Shown: in pieces, positions 34,257 through 43,068 of the stretch | How the letters are laid out: each line of letters starts with the position of its first letter | How positions within the stretch are numbered: the stretch's first letter is position 1 | Source: Polaribacter sp. BM10 | GTDB lineage: Bacteria > Bacteroidota > Bacteroidia > Flavobacteriales > Flavobacteriaceae | Assembly: GCF_002005425.1 (NCBI RefSeq) | Contig: NZ_CP019704.1 | Span: 806,001-870,000 of the forward strand | Direction of reading: 5' to 3' | Length of the DNA: 64,000 nt | Notes under the pieces: model-generated | Told to the model about the DNA's origin: nothing | Database searches by the model: none | Seen by the model: only the letters and a program-made list of their open reading frames with translations | Program-made: the position numbers and the translations under genes

Positions 34257-35528
34257 TTATTCTTTTGTGATCTCTTCAATTTTTTTTGACTTAACAGAAT
34301 CTTTAAAAAAGAAAAAGCTTAACTGTACAAATAATAATAAAACCATTGCTATAATTTGTACATGTACAACTTGCTCTAAAGAATCATGAAAAAGTACAAC
34401 CAAAACTATTTGTAACATTCCGAAAATACCAGATAAAACTACAGGTACATACTTGTCTAAAGATAAATAATAATATGCGAAGATGTTAGAAATCGCGAAA
34501 ATACCAGTAGCAGATGCATATTTCCATAATAGATTAGAAATTGATAGGTATTCGCTTCCAAATAATATTTTTATAATTTCATCAGGAAAGAAAAAGCAAC
34601 TTACCACAATTGTTGCAGCAATTACAGCAATATAAGCTACATATTTTAAAAGTATTGGTAACGTATCTTTTCCTTCTTTTTTTAATTGTACAACAGTTGG
34701 TAAAAGCAACATTACAAACATCCATGCAATAAAGTATACTACTCTACCTATTAATGCTAAAGAAGCATATAAACCAGCTTCATAAGACTCAAAATAATGT
34801 TTTACTAATAAGATATCACTATTGTTTATAATAATCTGTGTAAGCTCATAAAATGCAGTAATGATAAAAAAGTTTTTTACTAATTTTTTGTTGGCAGTAT
34901 TTAAAACAAACTTTTTAGATAAAGAAAAATCGCTGGTTCTAAAAGGCAAAAGTCCGAAAATGAAAGAGAAAAATATACCAATTGCAATTATCAGAGAAGA
35001 ATCAATATCTAATAAATATAATAACGTAAAAGTTAGCAACAGTCTACTAATCATTTCTGATTGATACGTAATAGACAATGACTTAAGTTCTTGTTTTCCT
35101 TGAAAAACACCTCTATTTACGCTCATTAAAAAATAAAAAGGAACGCCAATTCCGAAAATAACAAACATTATAGAAGATGTAGTTCTAAAAAAGCTTTGTA
35201 ATTGTAATGAAAAAACCACTATTAAAATTGCCAAAAAAATACCAGTAAATAGCGCATTCTTATATATTTTAGAAATAAAACCGCTAAATACAGAATCTTC
35301 GAAAAGTACAGAGAACTTTGCCGTTACCAATTGAAAAGTCATGGCAACAAAAGATAGTACTAATAAAAAAGTGATTAAAATAGCTGCATCAGCAAATTTC
35401 TCTGGACCTAAAACTCTTCCTAAAACCAAGTTATATAAGTAATTACCACCGTTTACTAGTAGCACACTTAACATAAACAATTGTTCTGGTTTTATACCTT
35501 TTTTTACAAATCTAATTAATGCTTGCAT
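34257..35528 (-). CDS. Wzx-like polysaccharide flippase (MOP superfamily)
   Basis: The 423-residue protein has 12 or more predicted membrane helices with few long loops, beginning FVKKGIKPEQLFMLSVLLVNGGNYLYNLVLG. This is the N-terminal pattern of polysaccharide biosynthesis/oligosaccharide flippase proteins. It would move lipid-linked glycan, or support polymer passage, across the inner membrane. It follows the STAS gene by 14 bp and precedes the GT4, all on one strand. Confidence 0.87.
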   Translation of the reverse strand: MQALIRFVKKGIKPEQLFMLSVLLVNGGNYLYNLVLGRVLGPEKFADAAILITFLLVLSFVAMTFQLVTAKFSVLFEDSVFSGFISKIYKNALFTGIFLAILIVVFSLQLQSFFRTTSSIMFVIFGIGVPFYFLMSVNRGVFQGKQELKSLSITYQSEMISRLLLTFTLLYLLDIDSSLIIAIGIFFSFIFGLLPFRTSDFSLSKKFVLNTANKKLVKNFFIITAFYELTQIIINNSDILLVKHYFESYEAGLYASLALIGRVVYFIAWMFVMLLLPTVVQLKKEGKDTLPILLKYVAYIAVIAATIVVSCFFFPDEIIKILFGSEYLSISNLLWKYASATGIFAISNIFAYYYLSLDKYVPVVLSGIFGMLQIVLVVLFHDSLEQVVHVQIIAMVLLLFVQLSFFFFKDSVKSKKIEEITKE

Positions 35529-35542
35529 AGTTTGGGTTTCTT

Positions 35543-35815
35543 TTAAGCGATTTTCATTTCCTGAAAATAGTCATAAATTTCTTTACAACCATAGCCTTCT
35601 ATAGAAAATAACATATTGTTTATATGAGATTTATCTAAAAAATTATAAATTGTTAGTAATCCTAATTTATCAATTTCTTTAATATTATTAATGTTAATAA
35701 TTATTTGCTTAGATCTAATTTTATCAAAAAAAGATATAAAATAAGGAACCGTTTCAGAATTAATTTTTCCTTTTAAATAAAATTTATTGTCTTTTTTTGA
35801 AATTTCTAATGGCAT
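35543..35815 (-). CDS. Small STAS-domain protein lacking the phosphorylatable Ser
   Basis: The 90-residue protein is a single STAS domain (FYLKGKINSETVPYF, then IIININNIKEIDKLGLLTI). In SpoIIAA-type anti-anti-sigma factors the turn reads D-S-x-G, with Ser as phospho-acceptor. Here it is D-K-L-G. Regulation by Ser phosphorylation at the canonical site is therefore unlikely, and it may act as a binding scaffold. It heads the flippase-GT4 gene string and is divergent from the TPR/barrel exporter gene. No anti-sigma kinase is visible nearby. Confidence 0.78.
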   Translation of the reverse strand: MPLEISKKDNKFYLKGKINSETVPYFISFFDKIRSKQIIININNIKEIDKLGLLTIYNFLDKSHINNMLFSIEGYGCKEIYDYFQEMKIA

Positions 35816-35842
35816 TATCTTTATTTTTATGTTAATAATGCT

Positions 35843-35854
35843 GTAAATATCTTT
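35843..35854 (+). promoter_or_regulatory. 12-mer GTAAATATCTTT shared with the GT-C operon upstream region
   Basis: The same 12 bases occur at 27055-27066. Both copies are on the plus strand, 112 and 100 bp before the start codons at 35955 and 27155. A role in co-regulation is only suspected. Confidence 0.3.
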
Positions 35855-35954
35855 TAGTTCTATTAAAATGAGTAGATTTAATCGTTCAATTACAATTTTA
35901 TGCCGTTTAAAAGAATATTCTTATTCTTTAAATTACAATCAAAATAAGTTAGAT

Positions 35955-38027
35955 ATGAAATATATTTTTACGATACTTTTTTGTGTATTCTTTTTTAGTT
36001 TAAATACTTTATGTCAAGACATGAAAGAAGGTTTTACGTATTTAGAAACCGGAAAATATAAAAAAGCAGAAGTTTTTTTTAATGAAGTTTTAAAAGATTA
36101 TCCAACAAACAAAACTGCTAGATTATGTTATGGTCGTGCTGTAGGTTTAAATGGAAATTCAGCTAAAGCAGTTGGAATTTTTACAGATTTATTAAAAGAT
36201 TATCCTGCCGATTTTGAAGTGAAATTAAATTATGCAGAATCATTATTATGGAGTAAAAACTATAAAGATGCAAAGGTATATTATGAAAAGTTATTGCAAG
36301 AAAATGATAAAAGTTTTGCTGCTTTATTAGGTTACGCAAATACACTTTCTAATTTAAAAGAATATGAAAATGCTCTTATTAATGTTGATAAAGCCTTGGC
36401 AGTTTCTCCTGGAAATAACAATGCATTAGTTTCAAAAAAGTACATGAGACTAGGCTTGTCGAGTGCTAAAGTAAAAAACCAAGAATATAAAAAAGCAGAA
36501 GCTTTATTAAATGAAAACCTAGTTACTTTTAAAAATGACAAAGAAACTTTATTAAATCTTGCAAACTTATATTTAATTTCTAACCAAACAGATAAAGCGA
36601 AAGAAACTTATGAAATTATTGGAGAAAATCCTGCAGACTTATTAACTTCTTTAAATGGTATTGCACTATCTTATCATTTAGCAGAAGATGATAAAACTGC
36701 GTTAAAAATTAGCGAAAAATCATTAAATAGTATCAAAGAGAATACATCAAAAACATTAAAAGATCAGACAATAGAAAGATATATACAGGCATTAATTTGG
36801 AATAAAAAATATTCTGCTGCAGAAAATGAAATTCAAAAATTATTAGAAAATAATTCTACTCCTGAAAATTGGATATTATCACTTAGAGCAACTTTAAATA
36901 TTTATAAAAGTGATTTTAAGAAAAGTATAGACGATTATAATTCAATTTTACAAAAAGATAGCGCTTCTTTTGATGGAAACTTAGGGAAAGCAAATGCTTT
37001 AAAAGCTTCCGGATATTACAAAAAGGCTTATAAAAGTGCAGAAAACACTCTTACTTTTTATGACGATCAAAAAGATGCAAAAAACTTTATAAAGCAATTA
37101 GATTTAAGCTTTACGCCACATTTAGAAACAAAATATTCATATTCTTATGATAACGGAAACAACAAAGCCAATGCATTTGATTTTAAAACGGAAATTCCTT
37201 TTTCTACAAAATTCAAAATACTTGCAAACTACAATTACAGAACAACAAAAAATAGTGTAACTGCAGTAGAAGCAACAACTAATAATATATTGTTAGGTGC
37301 ATCATATCAACTTTTAAATAATTTAACTTTAAAAGCCAATTTTGGTGCTACAAAATCAGAATCTGCACAAGAAAGTTACACACAATTATTAACAGATATT
37401 TCTTTAAATATAAAGCCTTTTAAACTACAAAACTTAGAGATCGGTTACAAAAGAGATATTCAGAATTTTAACGCTGCTTTATTAAATGATCAAATTGTAC
37501 AGAATAATATTATTGCAAATTATAGTTTAAATACTAATTTTAATTTAGGTTGGTTTACTCAATATTATTACACTTGGCAAAGTGACGAAAATTCTAGAAA
37601 TTTATTATTTACTTCATTATATTATAATATTTTTTCAAAACCATCAGTAAAAGCAGGTGTAAATTATCAAAATATATCATTTAAAGAAAAAAGAGGCAAC
37701 TATTTTAGTCCAAGTAAATTTAATGCCGTAGAATTATTTATAAATTTGATAAAAGATGAAACCGCAGCCAAGAATAAAGAATGGTTTTATGGTTTAACGG
37801 CAGCAACTGGCTTGCAGTATATTGAAGATGATGATAGTTTAAGCACTTATAGAATCGACGCAAAATTAGGATACAAGTTTTCTGACCGAGCTTTGATAAA
37901 TATTTATGGTCTACAAAGTAATATTGCTTCTGCAGTTGCAACAGCAGGTTCTACAGGATTTACTTACACAGAATTTGGTTTAAGATTTAAATGGATTTTT
38001 CTAAAAAAACCGATTTATAAAAAGTAA
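35955..38027 (+). CDS. TPR protein with C-terminal outer-membrane beta-barrel (exopolysaccharide exporter-like)
   Basis: I choose the ATG at 35955, which gives 690 residues and a clean signal peptide (MKYIFTILFCVFFFSL, cleaved after TLCQ). An earlier in-frame ATG at 35868 adds 29 residues without signal character. About nine TPR units fill residues 25-390 (SAKAVGIFTDLLKDYPADF, YKDAKVYYEKLL). Residues about 395-690 alternate as barrel strands (LETKYSYSYDNG, YTEFGLRFKW). TPR-plus-barrel proteins such as PgaA, BcsC and PelB export polysaccharide through the outer membrane. Location beside a flippase and glycosyltransferases supports that role. Confidence 0.78.
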   Translation: MKYIFTILFCVFFFSLNTLCQDMKEGFTYLETGKYKKAEVFFNEVLKDYPTNKTARLCYGRAVGLNGNSAKAVGIFTDLLKDYPADFEVKLNYAESLLWSKNYKDAKVYYEKLLQENDKSFAALLGYANTLSNLKEYENALINVDKALAVSPGNNNALVSKKYMRLGLSSAKVKNQEYKKAEALLNENLVTFKNDKETLLNLANLYLISNQTDKAKETYEIIGENPADLLTSLNGIALSYHLAEDDKTALKISEKSLNSIKENTSKTLKDQTIERYIQALIWNKKYSAAENEIQKLLENNSTPENWILSLRATLNIYKSDFKKSIDDYNSILQKDSASFDGNLGKANALKASGYYKKAYKSAENTLTFYDDQKDAKNFIKQLDLSFTPHLETKYSYSYDNGNNKANAFDFKTEIPFSTKFKILANYNYRTTKNSVTAVEATTNNILLGASYQLLNNLTLKANFGATKSESAQESYTQLLTDISLNIKPFKLQNLEIGYKRDIQNFNAALLNDQIVQNNIIANYSLNTNFNLGWFTQYYYTWQSDENSRNLLFTSLYYNIFSKPSVKAGVNYQNISFKEKRGNYFSPSKFNAVELFINLIKDETAAKNKEWFYGLTAATGLQYIEDDDSLSTYRIDAKLGYKFSDRALINIYGLQSNIASAVATAGSTGFTYTEFGLRFKWIFLKKPIYKK

Positions 38028-38056
38028 AGGCAAAAGAACTAACTTTCACCTTTACT
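38023..38056 (-). terminator. Probable terminator after the T9SS-protein gene
   Basis: An 8-bp perfect stem (38023-38030 with 38049-38056) has an 18-nt loop. Read on the minus strand it is followed by a T run. It overlaps the stop codon of the converging exporter gene. Confidence 0.55.
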
Positions 38057-38081
38057 ATTTCCCCACTATATGTTTTTAATT

Positions 38082-39725
38082 TCAGTTTATTAAAAATGTA
38101 CCCGAAAAGGTTTTACCTTTTTCGTCCTTTAATAAATATTTATATTGACCATTTTTTAAATTTGGCGCTTTATAAGTTGCTCGCAATTGTGTACTATCTG
38201 TATCTATTTTTTTAGTATCTACTATTCTACCTAAAGAATCATACACTTGTAAAATTATATATGAAGAACTAGAAGATAATACCATGGTTGTATTACTAGA
38301 AAACGGATTAGGATAATTAAATGGTTTTGCGTTTGAGTTTTTTAACTGTTCTTCTTTATTTAATACTGTAGTTGAAGTGAAAGACAAATCTTTAACTTCT
38401 ATATCAAAAGGCACAAAGTTTGTATAATCTCCTATAATTGAAAAAACAATCGTTTTAATATTAGTAACTACAGCAGAATTACCATTGGCATCTTTAAAAG
38501 CAGAAAAAGGAATACTAAAAGTTCTTAATTCTGATGTTGCTGGTATTGAGTATCTTAATCTATTATCCCAAGTTCTGCCATCTTCTTGCATTATTACAAT
38601 TTCTACAGGTTTATTATTTGTTGATGCAAAATTTACAAAACTATAGTTTTTTACGTCTAAAGTTTGATCTCCTGGTAAAAGATGTCTAAATAGATTTACG
38701 TTTCCTTTAACTTCTCCGGTAACAGATGCATTTCTATCAACTTTATGAGCTTTTTCTGAATTGCCTTTATTTTTAACGTTTATTTTAAAGTTATTGATAG
38801 TTGCATATTCGTTCAAATAATCCAATCCCCAAGGGCCATCTGCTAAATATAAAGCATCTTTTTGAACAGAATTGTTAGTTTGCAAAGTAAAACCGATGTC
38901 AAATAAAATACCAGTTTCAATTTGTAATACTTCAGTATAAGTACCAGATAAAGTAATAGTTTTAGATGTTTTTTGATGTTTGTAAATTTCTGTAGCAGCT
39001 ATATTACTATCTAGAATAACAGCAGTTTCACTAGTTTTATTAATAATAATTAATTTTAATAGTCCGTTTGCATAAGAACCAGACTTCACAAATACATAGG
39101 GAATTAGGTCTTTGTTTTTTAAACTTTTTAAACCGTTTAGTTGGGTTTGTTTATCAATAATAAAATTAGCAATAAACTCTACTTGTAAATAAGAACTACC
39201 CCATATTTGAAAATTCTGATAGTTTCCTGTAGGATATTGATCTCTATTCCAAAAACTAAATAATTCGTTTTCATTAGTATTTTCTCTTATAGAAAAATTC
39301 AAACTATATTCAACTTTCCCGTTAGCTCTTTTTATTTTAGAACAAATAATTTGATGCCCTCTTGTTTCTAAAATTGTAATGTCTTCTAACGAATCGTTAT
39401 AAAATCTATCGTATATTACTTTTGAATGATCATATATATTCGCTTTTGTTTTAGATGCTAATACAGTAGAAACCTTATTATTATTTTTATAATAGTCTAC
39501 AATAAATATTTCATTTGCGTTTGTAGTAGTTAATAAATCTGACGGCTGAGAAATATTTGTAGTTTCCGAACTAAAGACACCAGTTTTCGGTAAATAATTA
39601 ACTACGGAAGTAGTATTTTTATGTAAAGATCCTTCATTAGAAATAAAATTGTCTAAACTATTTTTATCCTGAGCATTTACCGAGGTAATTGCAGTAGAAA
39701 TTAATATTAGTAACAATTTTTTCAT
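38082..39725 (-). CDS. T9SS-secreted protein with type A sorting domain
   Basis: The 547-residue protein has a signal peptide (1-18, ending VNAQD). A long beta-rich body includes a jelly-roll, carbohydrate-binding-like part (about 350-455, RLRYSIPATSELRTFSIPFSAF). A type A T9SS C-terminal domain (about 468-547) starts FNYPNPFSSNTT and ends SGTFLIN. It would be exported by the type IX system and cleaved or anchored at the surface. It lies between the exporter and the signalling operon, and its upstream region carries LytTR-like half-sites. No enzymatic motif is recognised. Confidence 0.85.
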   Translation of the reverse strand: MKKLLLILISTAITSVNAQDKNSLDNFISNEGSLHKNTTSVVNYLPKTGVFSSETTNISQPSDLLTTTNANEIFIVDYYKNNNKVSTVLASKTKANIYDHSKVIYDRFYNDSLEDITILETRGHQIICSKIKRANGKVEYSLNFSIRENTNENELFSFWNRDQYPTGNYQNFQIWGSSYLQVEFIANFIIDKQTQLNGLKSLKNKDLIPYVFVKSGSYANGLLKLIIINKTSETAVILDSNIAATEIYKHQKTSKTITLSGTYTEVLQIETGILFDIGFTLQTNNSVQKDALYLADGPWGLDYLNEYATINNFKINVKNKGNSEKAHKVDRNASVTGEVKGNVNLFRHLLPGDQTLDVKNYSFVNFASTNNKPVEIVIMQEDGRTWDNRLRYSIPATSELRTFSIPFSAFKDANGNSAVVTNIKTIVFSIIGDYTNFVPFDIEVKDLSFTSTTVLNKEEQLKNSNAKPFNYPNPFSSNTTMVLSSSSSYIILQVYDSLGRIVDTKKIDTDSTQLRATYKAPNLKNGQYKYLLKDEKGKTFSGTFLIN

Positions 39726-39790
39726 GATATAATTTTATACCACAAAAATAGTAATAAAGGTAAATTTGATGTGTTTTATTCGCTATTTAC

Positions 39791-39822
39791 AACTAAACTG
39801 TAGACCAAATATAAGTTTAGTT
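39791..39822. promoter_or_regulatory. Inverted repeat with LytTR-type half-sites around a -7 box
   Basis: AACTAAACT (39791-39799) and AGTTTAGTT (39814-39822) are a perfect 9-bp inverted repeat with a 14-bp spacer. The spacer holds the minus-strand -7 box TATATTTG (39806-39813). Each arm fits the published LytTR half-site pattern [TA][AC][CA]GTTN[AG][TG]: ACAGTTTAG on the minus strand (39793-39801) and TAAGTTTAG on the plus strand (39812-39820). LytTR sites are usually direct repeats, so the inverted order is unusual. Confidence 0.5.
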
Positions 39823-39833
39823 TAGATAAAAGA

Positions 39834-40553
39834 TTACAATAAATCTAACCTTTTCATCAATTCAGGTCTTTTAGACCTGCTAACAGGTACTACATCTTTC
39901 TTAATTAAAACACTATTATCTTCAATATCAATAATCTTTTTAATATTTATTATGTAAGATCTATGAATTTTAAGGAATAAAGAATCTGGTAACTTTACTT
40001 CTATTTTCTTTAATGTAGAATGTACAGTATAATCTTTATTTTCAGTTTTAATTTTAATGTAATCTCCCTTTGCTTCTATTAAATAAATACTAGGTAAATC
40101 AATTTTAATTAATCTTCTATCTATATTTACATAAAAATCATTATCAATCTCGTTATTAGAAGCTTGAGGTTTATTTTCTGATGTAGGTAATGAAGTAGTT
40201 AAAACCTTTTTATGAGCTTTATTTATCGATTTTTTAAAACGTTCTAGCTCTAATGGTTTTAGTAAGTAATCTATAATAAAATCATATTCAAAAGCTTCGA
40301 TAGCAAATTGAGGATCTGAAGTTGTAAGTATTATTTTTGGAGGATTTTTAATGCTTTTGATAAAATCTAAACCATTAAAATCAGGCATATGAATATCTAA
40401 AAATATTAAATCTACATCATTTTCATTTAAATATTTGATTGCTTGTAAGGCATTCGGAAAATCTTCTAGAACATTTAATTCTTTAACTTCATTGCATAAA
40501 GTTTTTAAAATGGTTCTAGCCATTTTTTCATCATCAATAATAATACAATTCAT
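39834..40553 (-). CDS. LytTR-family response regulator
   Basis: The 239-residue protein has a receiver (1-118; D7/D8, phospho-acceptor D53 in FLDIHMP, KPLE near residue 98) and a LytTR DNA-binding domain (about 140-239, DFYVNIDRRLIKIDL to VPVSRSKRPELMKRL). LytTR regulators bind short repeats upstream of target genes and often control exopolysaccharide or surface functions. It is the last gene of the seven-gene operon, 5 bp after hpt. The nearest candidate operator lies directly downstream, before the T9SS-protein gene. Confidence 0.93.
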   Translation of the reverse strand: MNCIIIDDEKMARTILKTLCNEVKELNVLEDFPNALQAIKYLNENDVDLIFLDIHMPDFNGLDFIKSIKNPPKIILTTSDPQFAIEAFEYDFIIDYLLKPLELERFKKSINKAHKKVLTTSLPTSENKPQASNNEIDNDFYVNIDRRLIKIDLPSIYLIEAKGDYIKIKTENKDYTVHSTLKKIEVKLPDSLFLKIHRSYIINIKKIIDIEDNSVLIKKDVVPVSRSKRPELMKRLDLL

Positions 40554-40558
40554 AAAAA

Positions 40559-40876
40559 TTATAGAGTTTCTATATATTCAGAAATTGCTACAAGTATTTT
40601 TTCGAATTCTTCTTGACCATTAAAATTTAATTCTCGAAGATTGTGTTCGAATTTATTAGCAATTTCATAACTTTTCTCAAGTCCCAAAATACTAATTTTA
40701 TGTTTAACTCGGTGCACATTTTCTTCAATTTTTTTGAACTCACCTATTTTTACACTTTCATAGTAGTCTTTTTGTTCTTCAGGAAACTCAGTTTTAACTA
40801 CATCTATAAGCTCTTTCTTAATAGATTCATCTCCTCTTGCTAGTTGATTTATGTAATCTAAATTCGGTTTTTCCAT
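40559..40876 (-). CDS. Stand-alone Hpt phosphotransfer protein
   Basis: The 105-residue all-helical protein has the Hpt core VHRVKHKISILGL (H55 as phospho-acceptor, K58 at the typical +3 place). Hpt proteins carry phosphate between receivers and kinases in multistep relays. A free Hpt between histidine kinases and a response regulator is strong evidence of a branched relay. It is 2 bp from the kinase gene and 5 bp from the LytTR gene. Confidence 0.88.
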   Translation of the reverse strand: MEKPNLDYINQLARGDESIKKELIDVVKTEFPEEQKDYYESVKIGEFKKIEENVHRVKHKISILGLEKSYEIANKFEHNLRELNFNGQEEFEKILVAISEYIETL

Positions 40877-40878
40877 AT

Positions 40879-41922
40879 TTATTTCTTTAATGTAAAATAA
40901 AATGTAGTTTCTTTATCTTCAATAGATTCTATCCATATTTTACCGTTGTAAATATCTATAATTTTTTTTACAATTGGTAATCCTAATCCTGTAGAATTGT
41001 TTTCATGATCTAATTTTTGAAATGTCTCAAAAACTTTATCAAAATAACGTTCTTTAATACCAAGTCCGTTATCTTTTACATAGAATTTAAAATAATTTTC
41101 ATTTTCTTCAAAGCCAATTTTTATAATTTTATCTTCTTTATTGTTATATTTTATTGCATTATCTAACAGATTATAGAATAATTTTTCTAATCTAAATTTG
41201 TCACCGTTAACTGTAGGTAAATTATTAGCAACGGTTATTTTAATTGAATCAGATATTTTTAGTTGACTAATCAACTTTTTTAGAATTTCATTTAAATTAA
41301 CTTTATAAAATTCTCCTTCCATTCTTCTAATGGTAGAGTATTCTAAAATACCACGTACTAAATTATCCATTTTTAATACGTTTTCTCTTATAATTTTTAA
41401 ATTTTCTATTCCGTAAGGTTCTAATGCTTCTTTATAATCTTCTTGTAACCAAGTGGCCATTGTCTCTATACTTTGTAATGGAGATTTTAAATCATGCGAT
41501 ACCATTTGAGCATAATCGTTCAACTCTTGATTTTGTAATTCTAAATCTTTTAAGAGTGCGTCTTTTTGATTATTAATTCGTATAATTTCTTTAGTTTGAT
41601 TATCAATAAAATCTACAAGCGTTAACGAGTCTGTTGTTTCCTCTGGTCTATCTCCTAATAAATTATAAGATTGTAATTGATCTATTACACCTTCTAATTT
41701 ATTGATAACTTTTTTTTGAGAATTAGTTTCTTCTTTTAGTTTACTATTAGCATTAAACAGTTCTTCAGAGCTAATTGTTGTAGCTCTTTGTAACATTACA
41801 AACTGCTCTTCGGATGTTTTGTATGATTTATTTATAGCATCTAAAAATGCATCTAAATCTTCACTTTCATGAAGTTCTTTAGGTAAGTATTTTCTGATTT
41901 GTCTTTTTAAAAGAGGATTCAT
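40879..41922 (-). CDS. Cytoplasmic sensor histidine kinase encoded next to FIST
   Basis: From the ATG at 41922 the kinase has 347 residues. That ATG overlaps the FIST stop (TAATG), so coupling is likely; a longer in-frame start at 41970 runs into FIST. It has no membrane helix. The N-terminus KRQIRKYLPKEL to TTISSEELF (about 6-54) resembles the segment I associate with kinases encoded beside FIST genes. A coiled-coil follows (about 55-135), then HisKA with H143 (VSHDLKSPLQ) and HATPase_c with the N, G1 and G2 boxes (LLDNAIKYN, DNGLGI, STGLGLPIV). Confidence 0.9.
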   Translation of the reverse strand: MNPLLKRQIRKYLPKELHESEDLDAFLDAINKSYKTSEEQFVMLQRATTISSEELFNANSKLKEETNSQKKVINKLEGVIDQLQSYNLLGDRPEETTDSLTLVDFIDNQTKEIIRINNQKDALLKDLELQNQELNDYAQMVSHDLKSPLQSIETMATWLQEDYKEALEPYGIENLKIIRENVLKMDNLVRGILEYSTIRRMEGEFYKVNLNEILKKLISQLKISDSIKITVANNLPTVNGDKFRLEKLFYNLLDNAIKYNNKEDKIIKIGFEENENYFKFYVKDNGLGIKERYFDKVFETFQKLDHENNSTGLGLPIVKKIIDIYNGKIWIESIEDKETTFYFTLKK

Positions 41923-43067
41923 TATTCGCTGATTAAAGTAATAGTCATTGTTTGATTGTGCAATTGACAATTACTTTCACCGATAAAAGGAGCAATTTCT
42001 CCGTATGAATATAAACCTGTTACAGTAGTGGTTTCACCTACAATTTCTATAACTTCTTCAACCTCTTCTTCTACTCTTTGATCTAATACTAATTTTCTAC
42101 CAATACAACTTACCAGAATAGCTAATTCTGGCTTATTTTTTCTAATTTCTGATGCACTGATAGCGGCTTTTTCTGCAGCATTTACAATATTATCTACATT
42201 GGTCATCATTAATTGAACTTTTGAATTTTCAATAATGTCACCTGCTAAAATCATCGAATTGTCATCTTCATTAATATTAATAATAGTTCTTACTATAGAG
42301 TTTTTTTCTTTTTCAGACTTAACATTTAAAGGATATAACAAGGCTGCACCTGGCAATTCTTTAGATTTATCACCTAAATATTTTTTATAAAGATCTAACG
42401 CTGGTAAATTATCTAACTCGTATAAAATATTTCCTTTAGATTTTGTTACTATTCTTTCAGGGCCAAAAGGTGTCCAACCACCATTAATAGAAAATGAAAC
42501 TTCTAATGATTCGCCATATAAACCAATTGCTACCAATTCACCCTGTTTAGGATTCTCATTATAAGAAGATACTGTTTTTTCAAATCTTGCATCATCACCA
42601 CACAAAGCACCAGTAATTAAAAGATTATCATCTGTAGCGGCGTTCATACCAGTAGTAAATTGGCTTCCATTTAAAAAACTACCTTCAGAAACCACAAAAA
42701 TATACTTTAAATTCTCTGTGTTAAACTTACTAATTAAATCTTTACCAGCTTTAAAACTATCGTAATGGTCATCAATTTTGTTTTCATTTACATTGGCAGT
42801 TTTTATTTCAAAAGTACTTTTTTCAAATTCTATAGCTGTAATTGTAATTGTTTCTTCATCGATTGCATCAGAAGAAATATCACCACAAGAAGAACCAAAT
42901 ACAATATGTCCATCAGTAAACATTTCTTTAATTTCTTGGTAAATATTTTTATCTTCTAATAAAAAACGATTACCGAAAACAAGCACTAAGGGTTTTTTTA
43001 AACTAATATTTTCTGATAAGTATTTCCAATTAGAATTTTTATTTTTTTTTAATTGTACTGTTTTCAT
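41922..43067 (-). CDS. FIST-domain sensory protein (NosP-like)
   Basis: The 381-residue protein has a FIST_N domain (about 28-225, IVFGSSCGDISSDAI, ITGALCGDDARFEKT) and a FIST_C domain (about 230-375). The latter ends with the family block YSYGEIAPF and LHNQT (H370). FIST proteins are intracellular sensors. In several bacteria NosP, a FIST haemoprotein, binds nitric oxide and inhibits a partner kinase. Which His would hold haem here cannot be read from one sequence. Its place between two kinases and upstream of an Hpt gene fits the NosP pattern. Confidence 0.88.
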   Translation of the reverse strand: MKTVQLKKNKNSNWKYLSENISLKKPLVLVFGNRFLLEDKNIYQEIKEMFTDGHIVFGSSCGDISSDAIDEETITITAIEFEKSTFEIKTANVNENKIDDHYDSFKAGKDLISKFNTENLKYIFVVSEGSFLNGSQFTTGMNAATDDNLLITGALCGDDARFEKTVSSYNENPKQGELVAIGLYGESLEVSFSINGGWTPFGPERIVTKSKGNILYELDNLPALDLYKKYLGDKSKELPGAALLYPLNVKSEKEKNSIVRTIININEDDNSMILAGDIIENSKVQLMMTNVDNIVNAAEKAAISASEIRKNKPELAILVSCIGRKLVLDQRVEEEVEEVIEIVGETTTVTGLYSYGEIAPFIGESNCQLHNQTMTITLISE

Positions 43068-43068
43068 T

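Noticed and set aside
39791..39822. Inverted repeat as a terminator for the LytTR gene
   Set aside because: The 9-bp stem is AT-rich with a 14-nt loop and lacks a T tract on the minus strand; it holds a -7 box.
41923..41970. Longer N-terminus for the FIST-adjacent kinase
   Set aside because: It overlaps the FIST gene by 49 bp; the TAATG coupling at 41922 is the better start.
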